A stretch of 64,000 bases of DNA, taken from positions 93,180,368-93,244,367 of the forward strand of contig NC_058337.1 in assembly GCF_905475395.1 (NCBI RefSeq). Reading direction: 5' to 3'. Each line of letters opens with the position of its first letter. Positions within the stretch are counted from its first letter, which is position 1. The notes beneath the pieces are model-generated. The model was given only the letters and a program-made list of their open reading frames with translations, ran no database searches and was not told the origin of the DNA. A program made the position numbers and the translations under genes. Positions 34,137 through 49,100 of the stretch are shown here, one piece after another. This DNA is from Chrysoperla carnea (taxonomy: Eukaryota > Arthropoda > Insecta > Neuroptera > Chrysopidae).

Positions 34137-37100
34137 CTAGTTTCGATCAAGTTGATCGACTGTTATTCTGCCAACGGGTTTTCGTAACACAAATGGTGTA
34201 TAATGTTTCTTTAATATCCTTGTTGTATAAAAATATGGACCTGAAACAATAATAAAGCATTAGTAATAAAAACAAAAGAATATTTTAATAATAATTTAAG
34301 TATTGGAAATTTTTAATCAATCATTCGATATTATATCTATATCTTCAATATTTTTAAAGGTCTTTCTGGTAAAAATTATCTACATGAAAATCAGTATGTT
34401 TTTGATTTTATAGTAACCTTAAAGTGTATCTTGACTTCCAACGTCCATCCTAACAATAAATAATACTTTTATTTAGCTTGACCTGCATATATGAAATAAA
34501 TGGATTTTTTCCATTCTGTTTTTACAGACATCCGGATGTCTGAATGGTTTAAAGTTTTGGTGACAATATATTAAAATCCATGAAAATACAATAATGCGGT
34601 ACATGATTTTAAAATTATAATAAAATTTCATGATTGATTCGGGTGCAGGGAAGACAAATATTTGTGTGAGATGATCGATATATCTGTCAAATACGTCCAC
34701 GCTTTTTAACAATGAATTTTATATCGAAACAATTAAAATGATTTTATACTTTTTGTTCCACCTGTTCACAAGGCGTATTTGCTAAGTTTTGGCCGAGAGA
34801 ACGATGATGACCTATCAAGAAATATTTACGTTTTGGGATATTTTCCCATGGCAATCTCACTTTTGACCATAAAAAAAGCCCTCTTCGTTAAAATACAACT
34901 CTCATTTAATGTTTCTTACTATTCAATTCGTTTTATTGAAATAGGATTTTTGTCTTTGATCAAAATCAAGAAATTTCATCAAACAAAACTATAGAATTTC
35001 ATGATTTTGAGGTATAACGAAGAGAGTTAAGAGGCTAACATGTAATTTTGGTTTAAGATAAAAGGTGGAGGTGCTGAAAAGCTAACACCAATAAAAAAGT
35101 AACCTAGTAAAGAACCCTACATGTCGAATTGGTAAAGACGCATGCTTCGTAGAAAGAAGTTGGTATCTCATCGAATTTCGAAATATTTACCAAACTAAAG
35201 TTGCAATATGGAGAACTCAACATATAATGTATATATCTACATAATAATCAACAACAAAAAGTTCGAATTAGCTACTGAAATCGATGAGGCTATTGCTAGA
35301 ACCTGTCAAGAATTATGAAACTATGTTGCATGCAGGAACTATATTTACGCTTTTTTAATGAAATGGTAATTTTTTAAATGCTAACTTCACACTCATAAAT
35401 ATAACATTAAGCTCCAGATAAATAATTAATTGCAACCATCTTTTAATAAAAAAAAAACAATCATATTTAAATTAGCATAAAAATGTAGTTTAATTATTTT
35501 ATTACCTATTAGGTACCTACTTGAAATAAAAAAAAACTTTGTAGGTACAATTAATATTGTATCAGTATTAATTACAGATTCATATCATGTACACAGTAAA
35601 AAGATCATAAATTATAAAATTTATACCTAATAGATCAGGCGATTTTAATTGAAAAAAATGAAATGACTGAATACAATCTGCTGTTTGAAATGCTGAAAAC
35701 ACAGACAGTTCTTAATGCAGAATGCAAAAATTTATGCAATTGTATAGGTGCTACAAAACAAGACGCGTGAGTGATTTCGAAATTACTAATGCTTGTAGCT
35801 GAAAAAAGATCAGTCATTTACATAGCGATGTTAAGTAACAGTCAGATCCAATTAAAATCATCTAAACCAACTCAAATCTTTCAAATAATGGACCCCGACT
35901 ATTTAAATCGCTATGTAAACTACTGGACATGTTCCTTTCTTTGCAGATTGCAGATATTTTTTTTAAAAACCAAATAATTTTACGCACCTGGGTTTTTGTT
36001 TTTATAATTATTACTTTTATTTTATACTTTTTATTGTCACGGCCCAGAAAAAACCTTCATGCTAGACTATTTTAAACCAATTTACTGTTCGCAATTTTAA
36101 AAAAAATTATAACTTTTATCTTTTTTCCGGATTCCCTTTTAATTTCCTTTATTTTAATACCCTACTTGATAGCATTCGCTAATTTAAAAAAAATTAACAT
36201 ATTATTAGTTCGCGTCATTTTGACAAGGATAGAAGATATAAGATATGTCTTTACTTGATTGAAAACAGTCCGAAACAAAAAAGAATTATTTTGTAATTGG
36301 AAAGCCCTATTGTTAAGCTCCAGAGTATAAAATCTTGTTAAAATGAATTCCATTAATGTAATCTAAATTTCACACAAAAACGTGGCTTCTTCCAGCGATA
36401 ATTATTATATTCTTCCAGCGATAACATTTGTGTAATTCAAAATTCAAATACAATTATTATGTATTTATTTCTAAATTTCTTTTACAACTCTTTAATGGTA
36501 CGGGTGGATTCGATTGTTTTGTATTAATATGTATGTAAAAATATTTTAGCATATTTTTCGAAATTGTATATAAATTAAGAATAAATAAGTGCATAGATAT
36601 AAATATTTCACTGGAGGGTTTTTCATTAAAAAATATTTTAAACAGTAACAGTTAACCGTATATATTTTATAAGTTGTGTGTATTTTTAAATAAAATATTT
36701 TTTACCTAAATATTAAAATCGAATTATATTTTTCATCAATCATTTGCTATATATTATGACATTTAATATACTTAATATTTGTAATCATATAGAATTTTTT
36801 TAATGTAATTTGCATGTTCTGCGATTAACATAAATATCACCAATTAATATTGCTACATAATTTATATTTTTATGATAGTCAAAGTACCTACCCGTCCACA
36901 TGTTGGCTCAGATTTTTTAAACATTTTAAGGAACCTACATGTTTAAAGCAAATATGAAATCACTAGGTTGATACCCAACCGCTTCGCTGTATGCAAAAGT
37001 AAGATTGTTGAAGACCACCGTCTTATAGCGTTCAATTTCCTCGCTCTCACTTACCCCCCTTCCATTACACTCGAAATAGAGATGGGGATTGTTTTACATT

Positions 37101-40100
37101 AAAATAATCATAATTAATTGCAAATATGAGAACAGATGGTCATCAATTGTATTTTTACCATTTTTACTTTTATCATTTTTACAGAAATCTTTAATTTGTG
37201 GTTCAGAAGGATGCTCATAGATGGCGCAGTGTAATGTCAGACTAAATTTAACTAATTATTTAAAAAAACATATGTATATATCTTTATAAAATATAGCTCA
37301 TGTGTTAGTCTGATGTATGAACTATATTATTGTATAGAGTTTCACACAAATCCATTTAGTAGTTTTTGTGTGAAAGCATCTCAAACAAATCAACAGATAA
37401 ACAATCTTACTTTCACATTTATAATATTAAAAGGATAGGGATAAATGCAGCAACAAAGTCAATTGCTTGAATATCCATGCGTTGCATAAATTGTGGCAAC
37501 TCGATTGAATTCATAAAGAGTCTTTTATGATTTAATTAAGTGCTTTCTCAAGGGAAGATTTTTTAACTATAAAAATTGAAACTCTCGTTTGATTCGATAA
37601 GTCATTCAAAATTATGTCGCTGTAAACTTAATATTTTAGCTTAATATTGGTTTGTCTTAAGTTCTACATCGATTGATAATATGTCAGCAAAATTTAAACG
37701 AATATTTTTTCTTGTATTTTATGTAAAAAATAAAGTAGAAATATTTTTATTAATTCAACTCTGATTCTCATAAAACAATTCCTGACTGTTAAATGTGAGG
37801 GAGTTGCAAAGATACCGTTATGTATGAATTATTTTAGAATAAATTTAGTTCAACTTTCATTGTTTTTGTAAATATTTTTTTATTAATGTGAGAAAGCTTA
37901 ATTTATTTTTTTTTAGTAAGTTAGTCTAGACACTAATTAAAAATTTTTTTTTTTTTTATAAAAACGTTCTTTTAGTTCCGTGATTTACGTAATATATTAA
38001 ATGTATTATTAATTCATTATTTAATCTTGAATTCTGATAAAATAATGTATCTATAGAATAATGTACACGGCAGCCAAAAATTCGAAATCACTTTTTTTTT
38101 GGTAAGCTACCCTTCCTTTTTATAATAAAATGCATAATTCAGTTACCTGGCTTTTTACGTCTAATATAAGCGCGAAATCCTCGTTTTCCATCCACTTCAT
38201 ACAAAACAGTACGAATTTTTCCATCAGGATCCAACAAACTATAACCACCTTTTACAAAATCACCTATACGATGTTCCCAGTGATCATTAAATACATTATT
38301 AACGGGATCTTCTACAGCATATCTGAAGTTGTATTGAACCTTTAAATGAAATAATTTACATTATTATCATAATATTAATAACGAAAAAACACAGATGCGG
38401 TCTTTTAGTTTGGTATAAATTTCATTGGGTAATTTCATAGGATTATTGAGTATTTTTCGGCGACCGAAGATGTCAGATATGTTTATGGTATATTACAGCT
38501 TTGAACAGAAGAGGCAGATCAAAACAAATTTCAGACCAAAGTTATATCTAAAGTACATACACGCAATTTTCCACCCACTAAAGTTTATGTAAAGGTCATA
38601 TTCCCAGATATGGCCCCTTATGTCCATTTTTACCGGTTTTTTTTAATGAATATTTTAGAGAGAAAAAAATTCGTGATCAGCGCACAAAATTACCCCTTAG
38701 AAAAGTATTTTCAGCCATTCGCAAACAAAAATCAACAAAATCTACCAGGTGATTGGCCTATTATAACAACATATTGAAACAATGATATATACATCGCGTA
38801 GAATGGGCAACATAAACTTCCTCGACACCAACAGCAACGATTTACGTTATAAATATAAAACTTTTCGATAATTATGAAATCGAACGAGTTATAGACACTT
38901 ATTCATATAGTTTAGAAATTCATAGAACCACGATTCGTTACAAATTAACGAGAAATGGAGTATGTATTCATTCGTTTTATAACATGAAAATCTTCTAATG
39001 CAAAACCATTGCCCTATGTTTAAAGATATGTATCTATATGTAATCAATTTTTTATTTTAGATATTTACCTACTTAGGTATATTTAAGTACTTTTGAGGGT
39101 CATAAACAAATGATATTATTATATATGCGAATTTATTATAATATGGTAATTATAATATAGTGAACCCCAAGGACTACAACGCTCTCCGTTATCAGTGCCG
39201 TCTTTTATACTTGGGCCCTTGTAAAATTTACAAAATTTAAAAATTCCCAGCAAATTTTTCGGGTATGGAACCCTAATCTTGCACTTGAAACATATCTAAG
39301 AACACTTTCCATTACATTACCTTTATCCTAAGAACCTTCTCCAAACTGAACCAATTTTGAGAATCATAGCCTACTTTTTTAGTTGTTTCGGAAACGGAAC
39401 CCTAAACTCGCATTTGATACATAGCTAAGAACACTCTCCATTAAATTACTTTTCAAACTATAAAAAAAATCTAAAACTGTTCATTCGTTCATAACTTACG
39501 ATGACAGGCATTCAGACAGACAGTTTGGTCCGGTGGTCAAAACTCACAAATAAATCATAACATACATAAATCACAAATAATAATTTCCTTGGTATGAAAA
39601 TAAAATATTTGTAAATATAATTATTACTGATTTTTTTCTGATTCATGAATATAAAAAAAGTGTAACATTATAATATTGTTTTATTATTTTATTTTTAAAA
39701 CAATTCCTTTTTTATGGAAAAAATTTGTGCGAAGAGTCTGCCTCCCACCCCTAGAAAATGGGGCCTTGGACTCAAGGCTATAAAACCTATCCATAAAGAC
39801 AGCACGGCGCGTAATACGAAATACCAATAGCTGTTTATACAATGTACATATAATGCAAAAATTATCCATAACGCATATTTGAACAAATTTTAACGGGTTA
39901 CAATTTCAGCTCTATAATCCAAAAAAAGTCGATTATCAGAAAAAAACGTTGTAATACCTTCGTTGAAAATATCATCGTCAAATATTCGATCGAAATTCAA
40001 TCGAAAGTCGAATATTCCAAGGCACAAAATTTTGAAATCCTTTTTGAGTATTAATCAAATAGAAATATTTAACATTCTTTAAGTTTTAGAAAATAATTTT

Positions 40101-43100
40101 TTTTTTTTTTAAATTAGAAAACTTCTTCTGGTCTTTTATTATAATTTTGCTTAGTGGAGATCTGTAAAACTCAATTATTTACCAATTACGATCCTGATAA
40201 AGATGACCTAAACAAATTAATTGAATTACACTACTTTCACTTTAAATTGAATATTATTAATTTTTTTCTGAAACTTGAATTATTATTAGTTCAATGATTT
40301 CTGGTTCTTCTGACCGATCCATAAAATGAATAATATGTACTTACTACATGAAACAAATGTGATAATATCATAAATATAATTATGTCAATGTATATGTTAC
40401 CAAGTGTATCAGTAAAAATATATTTTTGTATTTTGGTTGCAATAATTCTGAAAGTTTAACACATTTGTTATCTAAAAAATTTTGAAATTGTTTAAAGACC
40501 ACTTTTTATACCATGTATATATGTAATATATATCAAGGTATACTAAGTTTAGTTAAGTTTGTAACGCTTAAAAATATGCTACGAACAAAATTTTGGTATA
40601 GGTGTTCATAAAATCCCCTAGTTAGTCCATTTCCGGTTGTCCGCCCGATCGTCCGTCTGTATATATGTATAAACACGATATATCAAAAACAAAAAGAGAT
40701 ATCAAGCTGAAATTGTTACAGCGTACTCAGGACTAAAAAAGTGATGTCGATTTCGTAAATGAGCAACATAGGCAATTGGGCCTTGGGTATGTAAGACCCA
40801 TCATATAAACCGTTAGATATAGAACAAATTCAATTTAAATGTAAAAAAATACAACTTTTCGAATTTAATTTTAGGAGGGGTTTGTCTGTTAATTTAAATA
40901 AATAAATGACTTCAAAAGTAGGCATATTTAACATTAGTCTTATGGAAAAACGGTAAATGGATATTATGTTTTCATAGATGTCTCTAAAACTAGACGGTAC
41001 TAACCCCCCCCCCATCCTCCCAGAAAAGTTGTCGATTTCACCATCTACACATTGGCAAGTCATCAACTTTAATATTTTCAATGTGCCTCAAATAAGTACT
41101 CAAAAAAGCCACTCAGCTCTTAGACTAATATGTGCGAAAAGCTTCAGGGACAATTTAATTAGTCAAATTAAGTAGAAAACGATTTAATTGCATTGTTTTC
41201 ATTTTTTGAAGAACTAAGTTCGTACCACCATATGAACAAAAATTACAGATCATTAATCAAAAATCTGTTACATAATAAATAAAATAAAATGCGTATTCAT
41301 TTTATCTTCTAAAATATCCATTAAGCAGTATGTGATAACGAAATTATTCTGCCGCAAGCGAAGGTGTGTTTGATGATAAATGTAAATCATTAATGGTACC
41401 TATCAAAAAAAAATGAACAATTAAAACATACTCTGAATAAAATGTATTTTTTATAACATCATTAAACAGAATATGTTTGAAATGTATTTTAACTTAATCA
41501 TTTGACAATGCTGACAGTGATACTAATTTTTTACATTTTGAATACATTAAAAGAAACTCTGTTAATGTATATAATTTATTTAAAATTTGTTTCATTTCAT
41601 ACAGTGAAACCATTCCTGTTTTAAAATTTTAAAAATCATTAACTCCTACAGACTGATTTGGAGTTCCGTACAAAAAATCAAAAAAATACAAAAGATGGCT
41701 GCTATGGTTTTAACCCACCATCACTCCCGTCAACCATTTAGTATACTTTCGTCCCGAGATGAAGGATTGCGTCAAATATTTCGCGTGTAAAATATTATTT
41801 AATTTACTGAGTACGAATTTGAATAAATGAATAATTTTAGAACAAAAATCCAAAAAATCATAATTATTCATTAATTAAACTGTAAATATTTATTGAATTC
41901 ATTCTTTGAATATTAAAAATGACGTTTTTATATAGAATTCGGACCGGAATCCAGGTCCGCTAATTTTTTACTTTGTCTTCCGTAATAGGGATTTTAGAGA
42001 GCTGATCGCATTCGGCCAGATAATATTTGTCGGGTATCCGGTATTAGGGGTAACTCAGGGCATTTAAATCAGGGTCCGATAAATTTCTATCGGGCTTTCC
42101 GTAATAGAGATCTTAGAGGGCTGATCGTATTCGGGTCGGAAAATATCTGTCGGATATTTCGTATTAGAGCAAGTCAGGGCATTTAAATCAGTCCCGCTAA
42201 TTTTTAACTGGGCTTTCCGTAATAGGGATTACAGAGGGGATTACATTTTGAGGGGCTTTTAGGACTCATTTCATCCGGACCTGACAAGATCAACTTAGGG
42301 ATTTCCTAACAAGGAATTTGTTACTAGGTACTGATCGGGGCCGCAAATGGAAAAACGTAATACGGTAAACCATGCTGTAACCTGAACACCTTTGAGTTTG
42401 CCCTGAATCATTTCTACTCGGGTTATATTAAACTTGAATTTCGTTGACCAATAACCGCCGCACCCCACATTTGGCCAATTGAATAAAATGATAATGTAAA
42501 TTTGTAAAGACGAGAATTGAAATTATGTCTGAAATTCAATTCAAGTACAAAGTGCTATTTTTATATCCGATTTGCACCTCCCAGTTTAAAAATTAAAAAA
42601 ATCGGTCTTTAATCTTCCAATATTAATATTTTCACTGAAATAAATAAATAAATACAATATGACTTCATTAACGTTTTTAATTTAATAAAAATATTATCTT
42701 GCATAATATTCCTACTTGATAATTATTAATATATTTTTAATTCATTATAGAATAATAGATTATATATAAATTTTTTTTAAAACTTAATTATAATAAAACC
42801 AAAAAGAAATATTTTATACATTAATCAAAGAATTGGTTTATATAAGAAGCATCATTTTTTCACTTATTTATGTATCATGTTTACGAAGTCGAGGAAACAA
42901 AATGATTTCCAATTACCTAATGGTACTCTTCATCGGTACTCTTCATCGGTACTCTTCGCGTTTTACTCGTTGTCTGTTCAAAATACGAAAGTTTTTATTG
43001 ACATCTTATTTACAGAGAACGCTCTTTAACTTAAAATATACCTTTTGGCAAGCTTGGATATAATCTAAGATATTGCATTCAAAGTTTACCCAATAAAAAT

Positions 43101-46100
43101 GGCCCCAGGTGGAAACTTTTTTACATTTTATTCTGCTCATAAAACAATATATGTTTCTAGTTTCTAACAAGTTTCTCTTATTTTCATTTTTTCGCAGGCA
43201 AAATTCCAAGTTGAATTAAAAATTTTAATGAATACATTTATCCACAATAGATAATATGTATGTATAGAATGTCTCATAACCTTAAAATAGCTATTTCTTG
43301 AAGAGTTAAGGATGTACGAGTACCTTTAAAAGCTTGGGCCATTTAAAAAAAAGGCAATTTTTAAAAAACAAAGCTTGATTTTTTTATATGAAGTTGAACT
43401 AAGTCCAAATCAATTCTGGAAATTTTAGGAGAGATTGCCCGAGTATTTAAATAATTAAATGACTTCAAAAGTAGGCATATTTAACATTAGTTTTATGGTT
43501 AAACGGTAGATGGATGATGTGTTTTCATAGATTTCTCCAAAACTAGTCGGTGGATATTAAAAAAAAAGTACTTAAGTTAAAGTTAAAATCTCAGTAAATT
43601 ATTGAAAACAAACAAAACTTCTCGTTCCCAACTAATTAAGGATGAATGAGCACAGAAGTAGGGACACAAATTAAAAAAATTTTTTTTTTCGAATTTTGCT
43701 AGTGAATTATGTTATAACTTTTGCAGTTATCGAAAAATTTTATTCTAATTTTTCGTCTACATTAGTAGACGTTCAAATAAGTAAAAAAATTTATCACGAA
43801 AGTTGAAAATAAGGTACAAATAATTTCAACCCTAAATCTAAAACTGTCTTGGTCCTAGTACTACCTTAAGAAGAAATTGTTAAAATTTCAAGTAGAATTT
43901 GAAGGCAAAATAATACTACTTTCTGGTGTTGTAATTTTGCATGAAAAAATAACATTTCGATGTAATGTTATTTCGAATATTGAGAAAAGGCAACTTTTAT
44001 CATGTATGAAATCGAATTTCTCGAAAACGTTACATGTTGAGAGAGAGAAACTACATGATATTGTATTATCAGTATAATATATTCGAAATATTTGTACTAC
44101 AATAAGATGCAAATTGTACATTATAACATTAGGTAGATACTTGTAAAGTAAATAAAATGTGTGTATATTCTTATCTAACATACAGGAAATTAAAAACTAA
44201 TGTATAAAAACATTACTAGCATTATGTATAAAGAATGATCTATTTATGACAATAAAAGTTGAACAACATCTTAATATTATATATAGTTTAAGCATAGTTT
44301 TAGTGCTATTTTTATACCATGTATATGAAATATACCAAGGTATACTAAATTAGTCCCAAGTTTGTAACGCTTAAAAATACTGATGCTATGAACAAAATTT
44401 TGGTATAGGTGTTCATAAAATCACCTAATTAGTCCATTTCCGGTTGTCTGATTGTCTATAGTCTGTCGTCTGTCTGTCCGTCTGACATCAAGATTACTCA
44501 AAAACGAAAAGAGATATCTAGTTGAAATTTTTATAGCGTGCTGAGGACGTAAAAAGTTCGTAAATGAGCAACATAAGTCAATTGAGTCTTGGGTCCGTAA
44601 GATTCATCTTGTAAACCGTTGGAGATAGAACAAAAGTTTAAATGTAAAAAATGCTCCTTATAAAAAAAAAACAACTTTTGTTTGAAACATTTTTTTCGTA
44701 ATCGTCACTGTTTACCCGTGAGAGCGCAAATTATGCGCAAATTGTATAGTATTATATGGGTATATTATTTATATGTACATGTGTGACATGTATGTATGCG
44801 TAATGTGACAGTGTAATCAACACTGTCTATACATGGTATTTCAACAATGAACTCAGGCAATTGTTTGTTTTCACTTGTTTCTTTTCTATTTTAGTGTTTA
44901 CATAGTTTGGTGCTGTATACTCTTAACTTTTTGTCTAATACAGGGTACGGAGTAATTGTCTGTGGTACATTATTTTAAAATTTTGATGTGAAAAAATGGC
45001 TTTAAAAATACCTATATTGTGTTTTGGTTGACACCAGCTCCAACATTCATTCATTCATTAAAAATATAAGCCTACCTTCCTATTTTTCTCAATTTATCAA
45101 GCATGCCGTAATGCCTAGAATACACAGAGGAAGGAAAAATTAGGGCAGCACAAAGTATTAGATTATAACATCTTTACCCCCTTCTAGAACAATCCCTTGT
45201 TTTTCTTCCCTTGGTCCAAAAACTGGTTAAGCCAATGCATAAAGCATCAGAATAAAACCATAAAAATAATAGTAAGTAAAACATGTTAAGAATACGACAT
45301 AGCGCGAGTTTAAATTTTTGTTACTTGATATTTGTAAAAACGTACCTTGTAAGAACTTGATTTTCAGAAAACAGAATCAATAAAAAGTTTCCACGGATAT
45401 GAAATCTTGTTGAACATTTCACGGACTGTGAAATGTTGGATGGCGAGTCCAATCTTAACTAAAGTTTTAACGTTTTATCTTTTAGTTTACATAAAACGAA
45501 TCAAATAGACTACCCTGTAATCGTAGTTTGCATAATAAGCAGATATAAATCAAGTGGTTTTATATGAAATTATGAAGTTTCAGTTGAAAATTGTTACGTT
45601 TTCTTCATAAACGATGCGAAGAAAAAACCGCATCCATATTAATTATTTAATTATTTTGAAAATTTTAATTGAAAAATAATTGAATTCCAAAAAAATTAAT
45701 CTCTATTAACTATATTGTAAATGATGTAACACATACTTGCAAATAAGAAGTTTCAGACGTTTCAAACTTGCAAAGAAATCTATCTAAAATGTTGAAATTT
45801 TAAGGGCAAAATAAGGATTTTTTAAATTAATTGAAATTTTATGAAAATCAAAATTATATAAAAACTGTTTTTCTATAATTTTCGTTCAGACAATTTTTTT
45901 GTGAATTTCATATTTACCAGTAAGTATATTGATATTTTGACAGAAACCTGCCAATGATCTTCTGAAATGATTCTTTCTATGAGTTTAATACCCAGGGCCA
46001 GATTAAAAATTTGAGGGGCTCTGGGTAGAAAATCATAGGGGCCCCATGTAAGGGCAGACTTTTTTTTACGAATTTAAGGAATTATAACAATTATCTGATT

Positions 46101-49100
46101 TTTACAGTAAATGTTACTTTGTATTTATTATAAGCACCCTGACTTATGCATCAGCCATTCGCTGATTGATTTTTTTTTACATTTTTTTTCATATGATTGT
46201 TGGGCTTATGCATTAATCAAGCCCTACTTATACCTATAAATATACTTGAAGCGTACTTACGACTTGAAATGCTACTATCACTTTACAAAATTGTAATAAA
46301 CGCAAACTTTAGTTATGCTAACGCTGTAACTAACTGAGTCACTAAGGTTTGAAAATTGGACATTATTTTGTAATTAACTACTATTCCTCTAGTACGGAGT
46401 CAAAAATTAATTATTCGAAAAATTACTTAATAATATATTTAACTATTGACGATAGTTTGTTTCTACTTTTTCTGTTAGTCTGACAAAATCTAAATATTTA
46501 TCATAATTTGCCAGTCTAGCATTTATTTATTTTAACGCTCTATAATATATGAATTACATTATGTCAGCCTATCATCAGAAAGTGAATGGTCTAAATAAAG
46601 AACATATCCACAACGCCTACGAAATTTAGAAAGAGGAAGAGATGTGTCCAATAGCTTTTGTTGTTGTGTTGACTTTCATTCAAATTTTGAATTTAAATAA
46701 AGGTTGTGCGACTATTAAAACAATTTTTTATCTTTTTTTTGTTCATTAAATTACCAATAATATAATTTTTAAGATCTCTAAGAAAGGAAGTTCTGAATAA
46801 CCTGTAAAGAATACATAATATCGTTTAAAATACTCATTTTTCATTTCATTTAACATTTGCAAGAGAAATCAGAAGTGCTACAGACAAACTATCTTAAAAA
46901 GTAACATTTCTATGTGTTAACTGATCAACTATACCGTGCCTTTTGTTAAAATATCTCTCCTCCAGGACCCACAAGAAACAAATTTAGCTAAATTTATAAA
47001 ATAATTGTTATTTAGCTAATTAATAATAATTTTATAAATGTAACTAAATATTTTTATTGTGAGTCTTGAAAGGGATGCATTTTAATAAAATACATAATAC
47101 AGCCAACAGAAATGCTCATCTAAACTTGAATAACTACCATACAAGTTTAGAAAAATTATTTAATGTATATTGACGCTACTTCTATAAAATGGCATCGAAA
47201 TGCAGAATTATCTGTAATCAGACGATTACGTAAAAGACGGAGCGATTTTGAAATAGTTGTTTGACGATATTGGTTATGACTATTGAAAAGAAGTAAAATT
47301 CCCAAACAATCCGTGTTTACTTTAGTTTAATACCTACTTAATTTTAATTATTTTAGCCTCTTTACATAAAAGACGTTCGGCCTTTACATAGACGGAAATC
47401 ACAAGTAAATTAAAGTTAAAAATATTCACGTATCTATAAGTCTATATGAATGTGTCTGCAGAACCGTAAAAAAAAGATTTAAAGATAAATAATAAGAAAT
47501 AATGACTGAAAGATTTCAACGACACTAGCAGTCATGATAACATAAAAAAATTAAATTTATTTATTAAAAATAAAAAACAAATTAAAAGATACAACTTATT
47601 GATAACATTATTTAAACTTTTACTCATAAAACCTGAATTCGTTGATTCCATTTTAACTTTAAAAGGTTCTGTAGATCATTGTACATGTTCCAGAGGTCCT
47701 TTAGCCAGCTTATAATGAGATCATTTTTTTAAAGTAAGTCTGTACAGTCAACGCTAGTGGCTCAGTTGTTTCAAGCGTAGCCTATTCAATGTATTTCCTA
47801 GGATAGCGGGTACTATTCCCACCGTCAGAGAAAAAATAAGTTTAATTAATAGTTGCGATGGGCTAGTGTAGTGCATGGTATGAGGAACTGAAATTATAAA
47901 AGTGGGCGGCCAATAAAACCTACCTAAGAAAGCTACAGAATAATGTTTATTGTAAAAGTTGTTCATACGAAAAGGGGTATCTCATTGGAGTGGACTTTTC
48001 CTTTTTTTGGGAACTAAAAGTAAAGTTCGAAGTATACAAGACCACCCTAGACCTTCTCCTAGCTCAAATCATAACCTAGGCAATGAATGTTCGCGGAATT
48101 TATGCAAAATTAAGTGTTTCTATTCCTGAAAACAGAAACTATCCAACAATTTGTATTTCCTATATGAAAATTGATCCTTTTTTAAAAGTAATTATAAATC
48201 AGTTAATTTTTTTAAGGTGGTAAGAGCATCAGGGTAATTTAAGGTTTAGAGTTGAAATTATATGTACCTTATTTTCAACTTTTTTTTTTTTATTAATATT
48301 ATACTACGTGTTTAATTTTAAACTTTCTTGATGAATTTTGTTATAACTTCATGAATGTTAGATGAAAAATAAGAATACAATTTTTCGATATCTGCCTTTG
48401 TTTATGAAATATTTATTTAAATAATCGGCCAACCCCCCTTAACCTAAAATTTTCAACATTGATTTAGACTTAGACCAACTGCATATAAAAAAAATCAAGC
48501 TTTTTATTTAAAATTGCCTGGGTGCTCGTACATCCTTAAATAATAGATAAATGTATCTTTAACACCAGTGCTCATATATACAGCACTATTTTATAAACCG
48601 ATTACATTATCAAATAGTTAATTTTATTAAATTTTATTAAGTAGTCAGTTAAGTTGATCATTGAACATATATTTTCCAATATATACCTTACTAAAAATTA
48701 TACTCCTCGTTCCAATAATTGCTCATGGTATCACCGAGTTGATAATTTTCGCGTTTTTATATAGTCTAACTACATATCGGAGATAATTTCTTCAATTCCC
48801 GCGTTATTTAGTTCACACCGAATTATTCTGTGTGGCTAACCCAACTCTATGTTTACATATTTGCAATAAATTATCTTTTACAATGAAAGTATTTCTTCTT
48901 AGCTAATCAATTGAACTACTTGTTGGAACATTATTTACAAAATTACTTAACTATATCATCAGATAGATATACACAAAAATTAATAATTAAGATTATATAC
49001 AAGTAGGGTAAGATGTAGTACCTATAGTCAAATGTATCTTCAATCATTTTGAGCTTCTCCGTTGATATTGATAATACTGAACAGCATTTGTTTTGAAATG

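Noticed and set aside
35108..35175. tRNA-like stretch (TGTCGAATTGGTAAAGACGC...GTTGGTATCTCATCG)
   Set aside because: The box A resemblance is fair, but box B is broken and no acceptor stem forms. At most it is a decayed SINE head.
38130..38345. 71-codon plus-strand frame
   Set aside because: Antisense shadow of CPR-5 exon 3.
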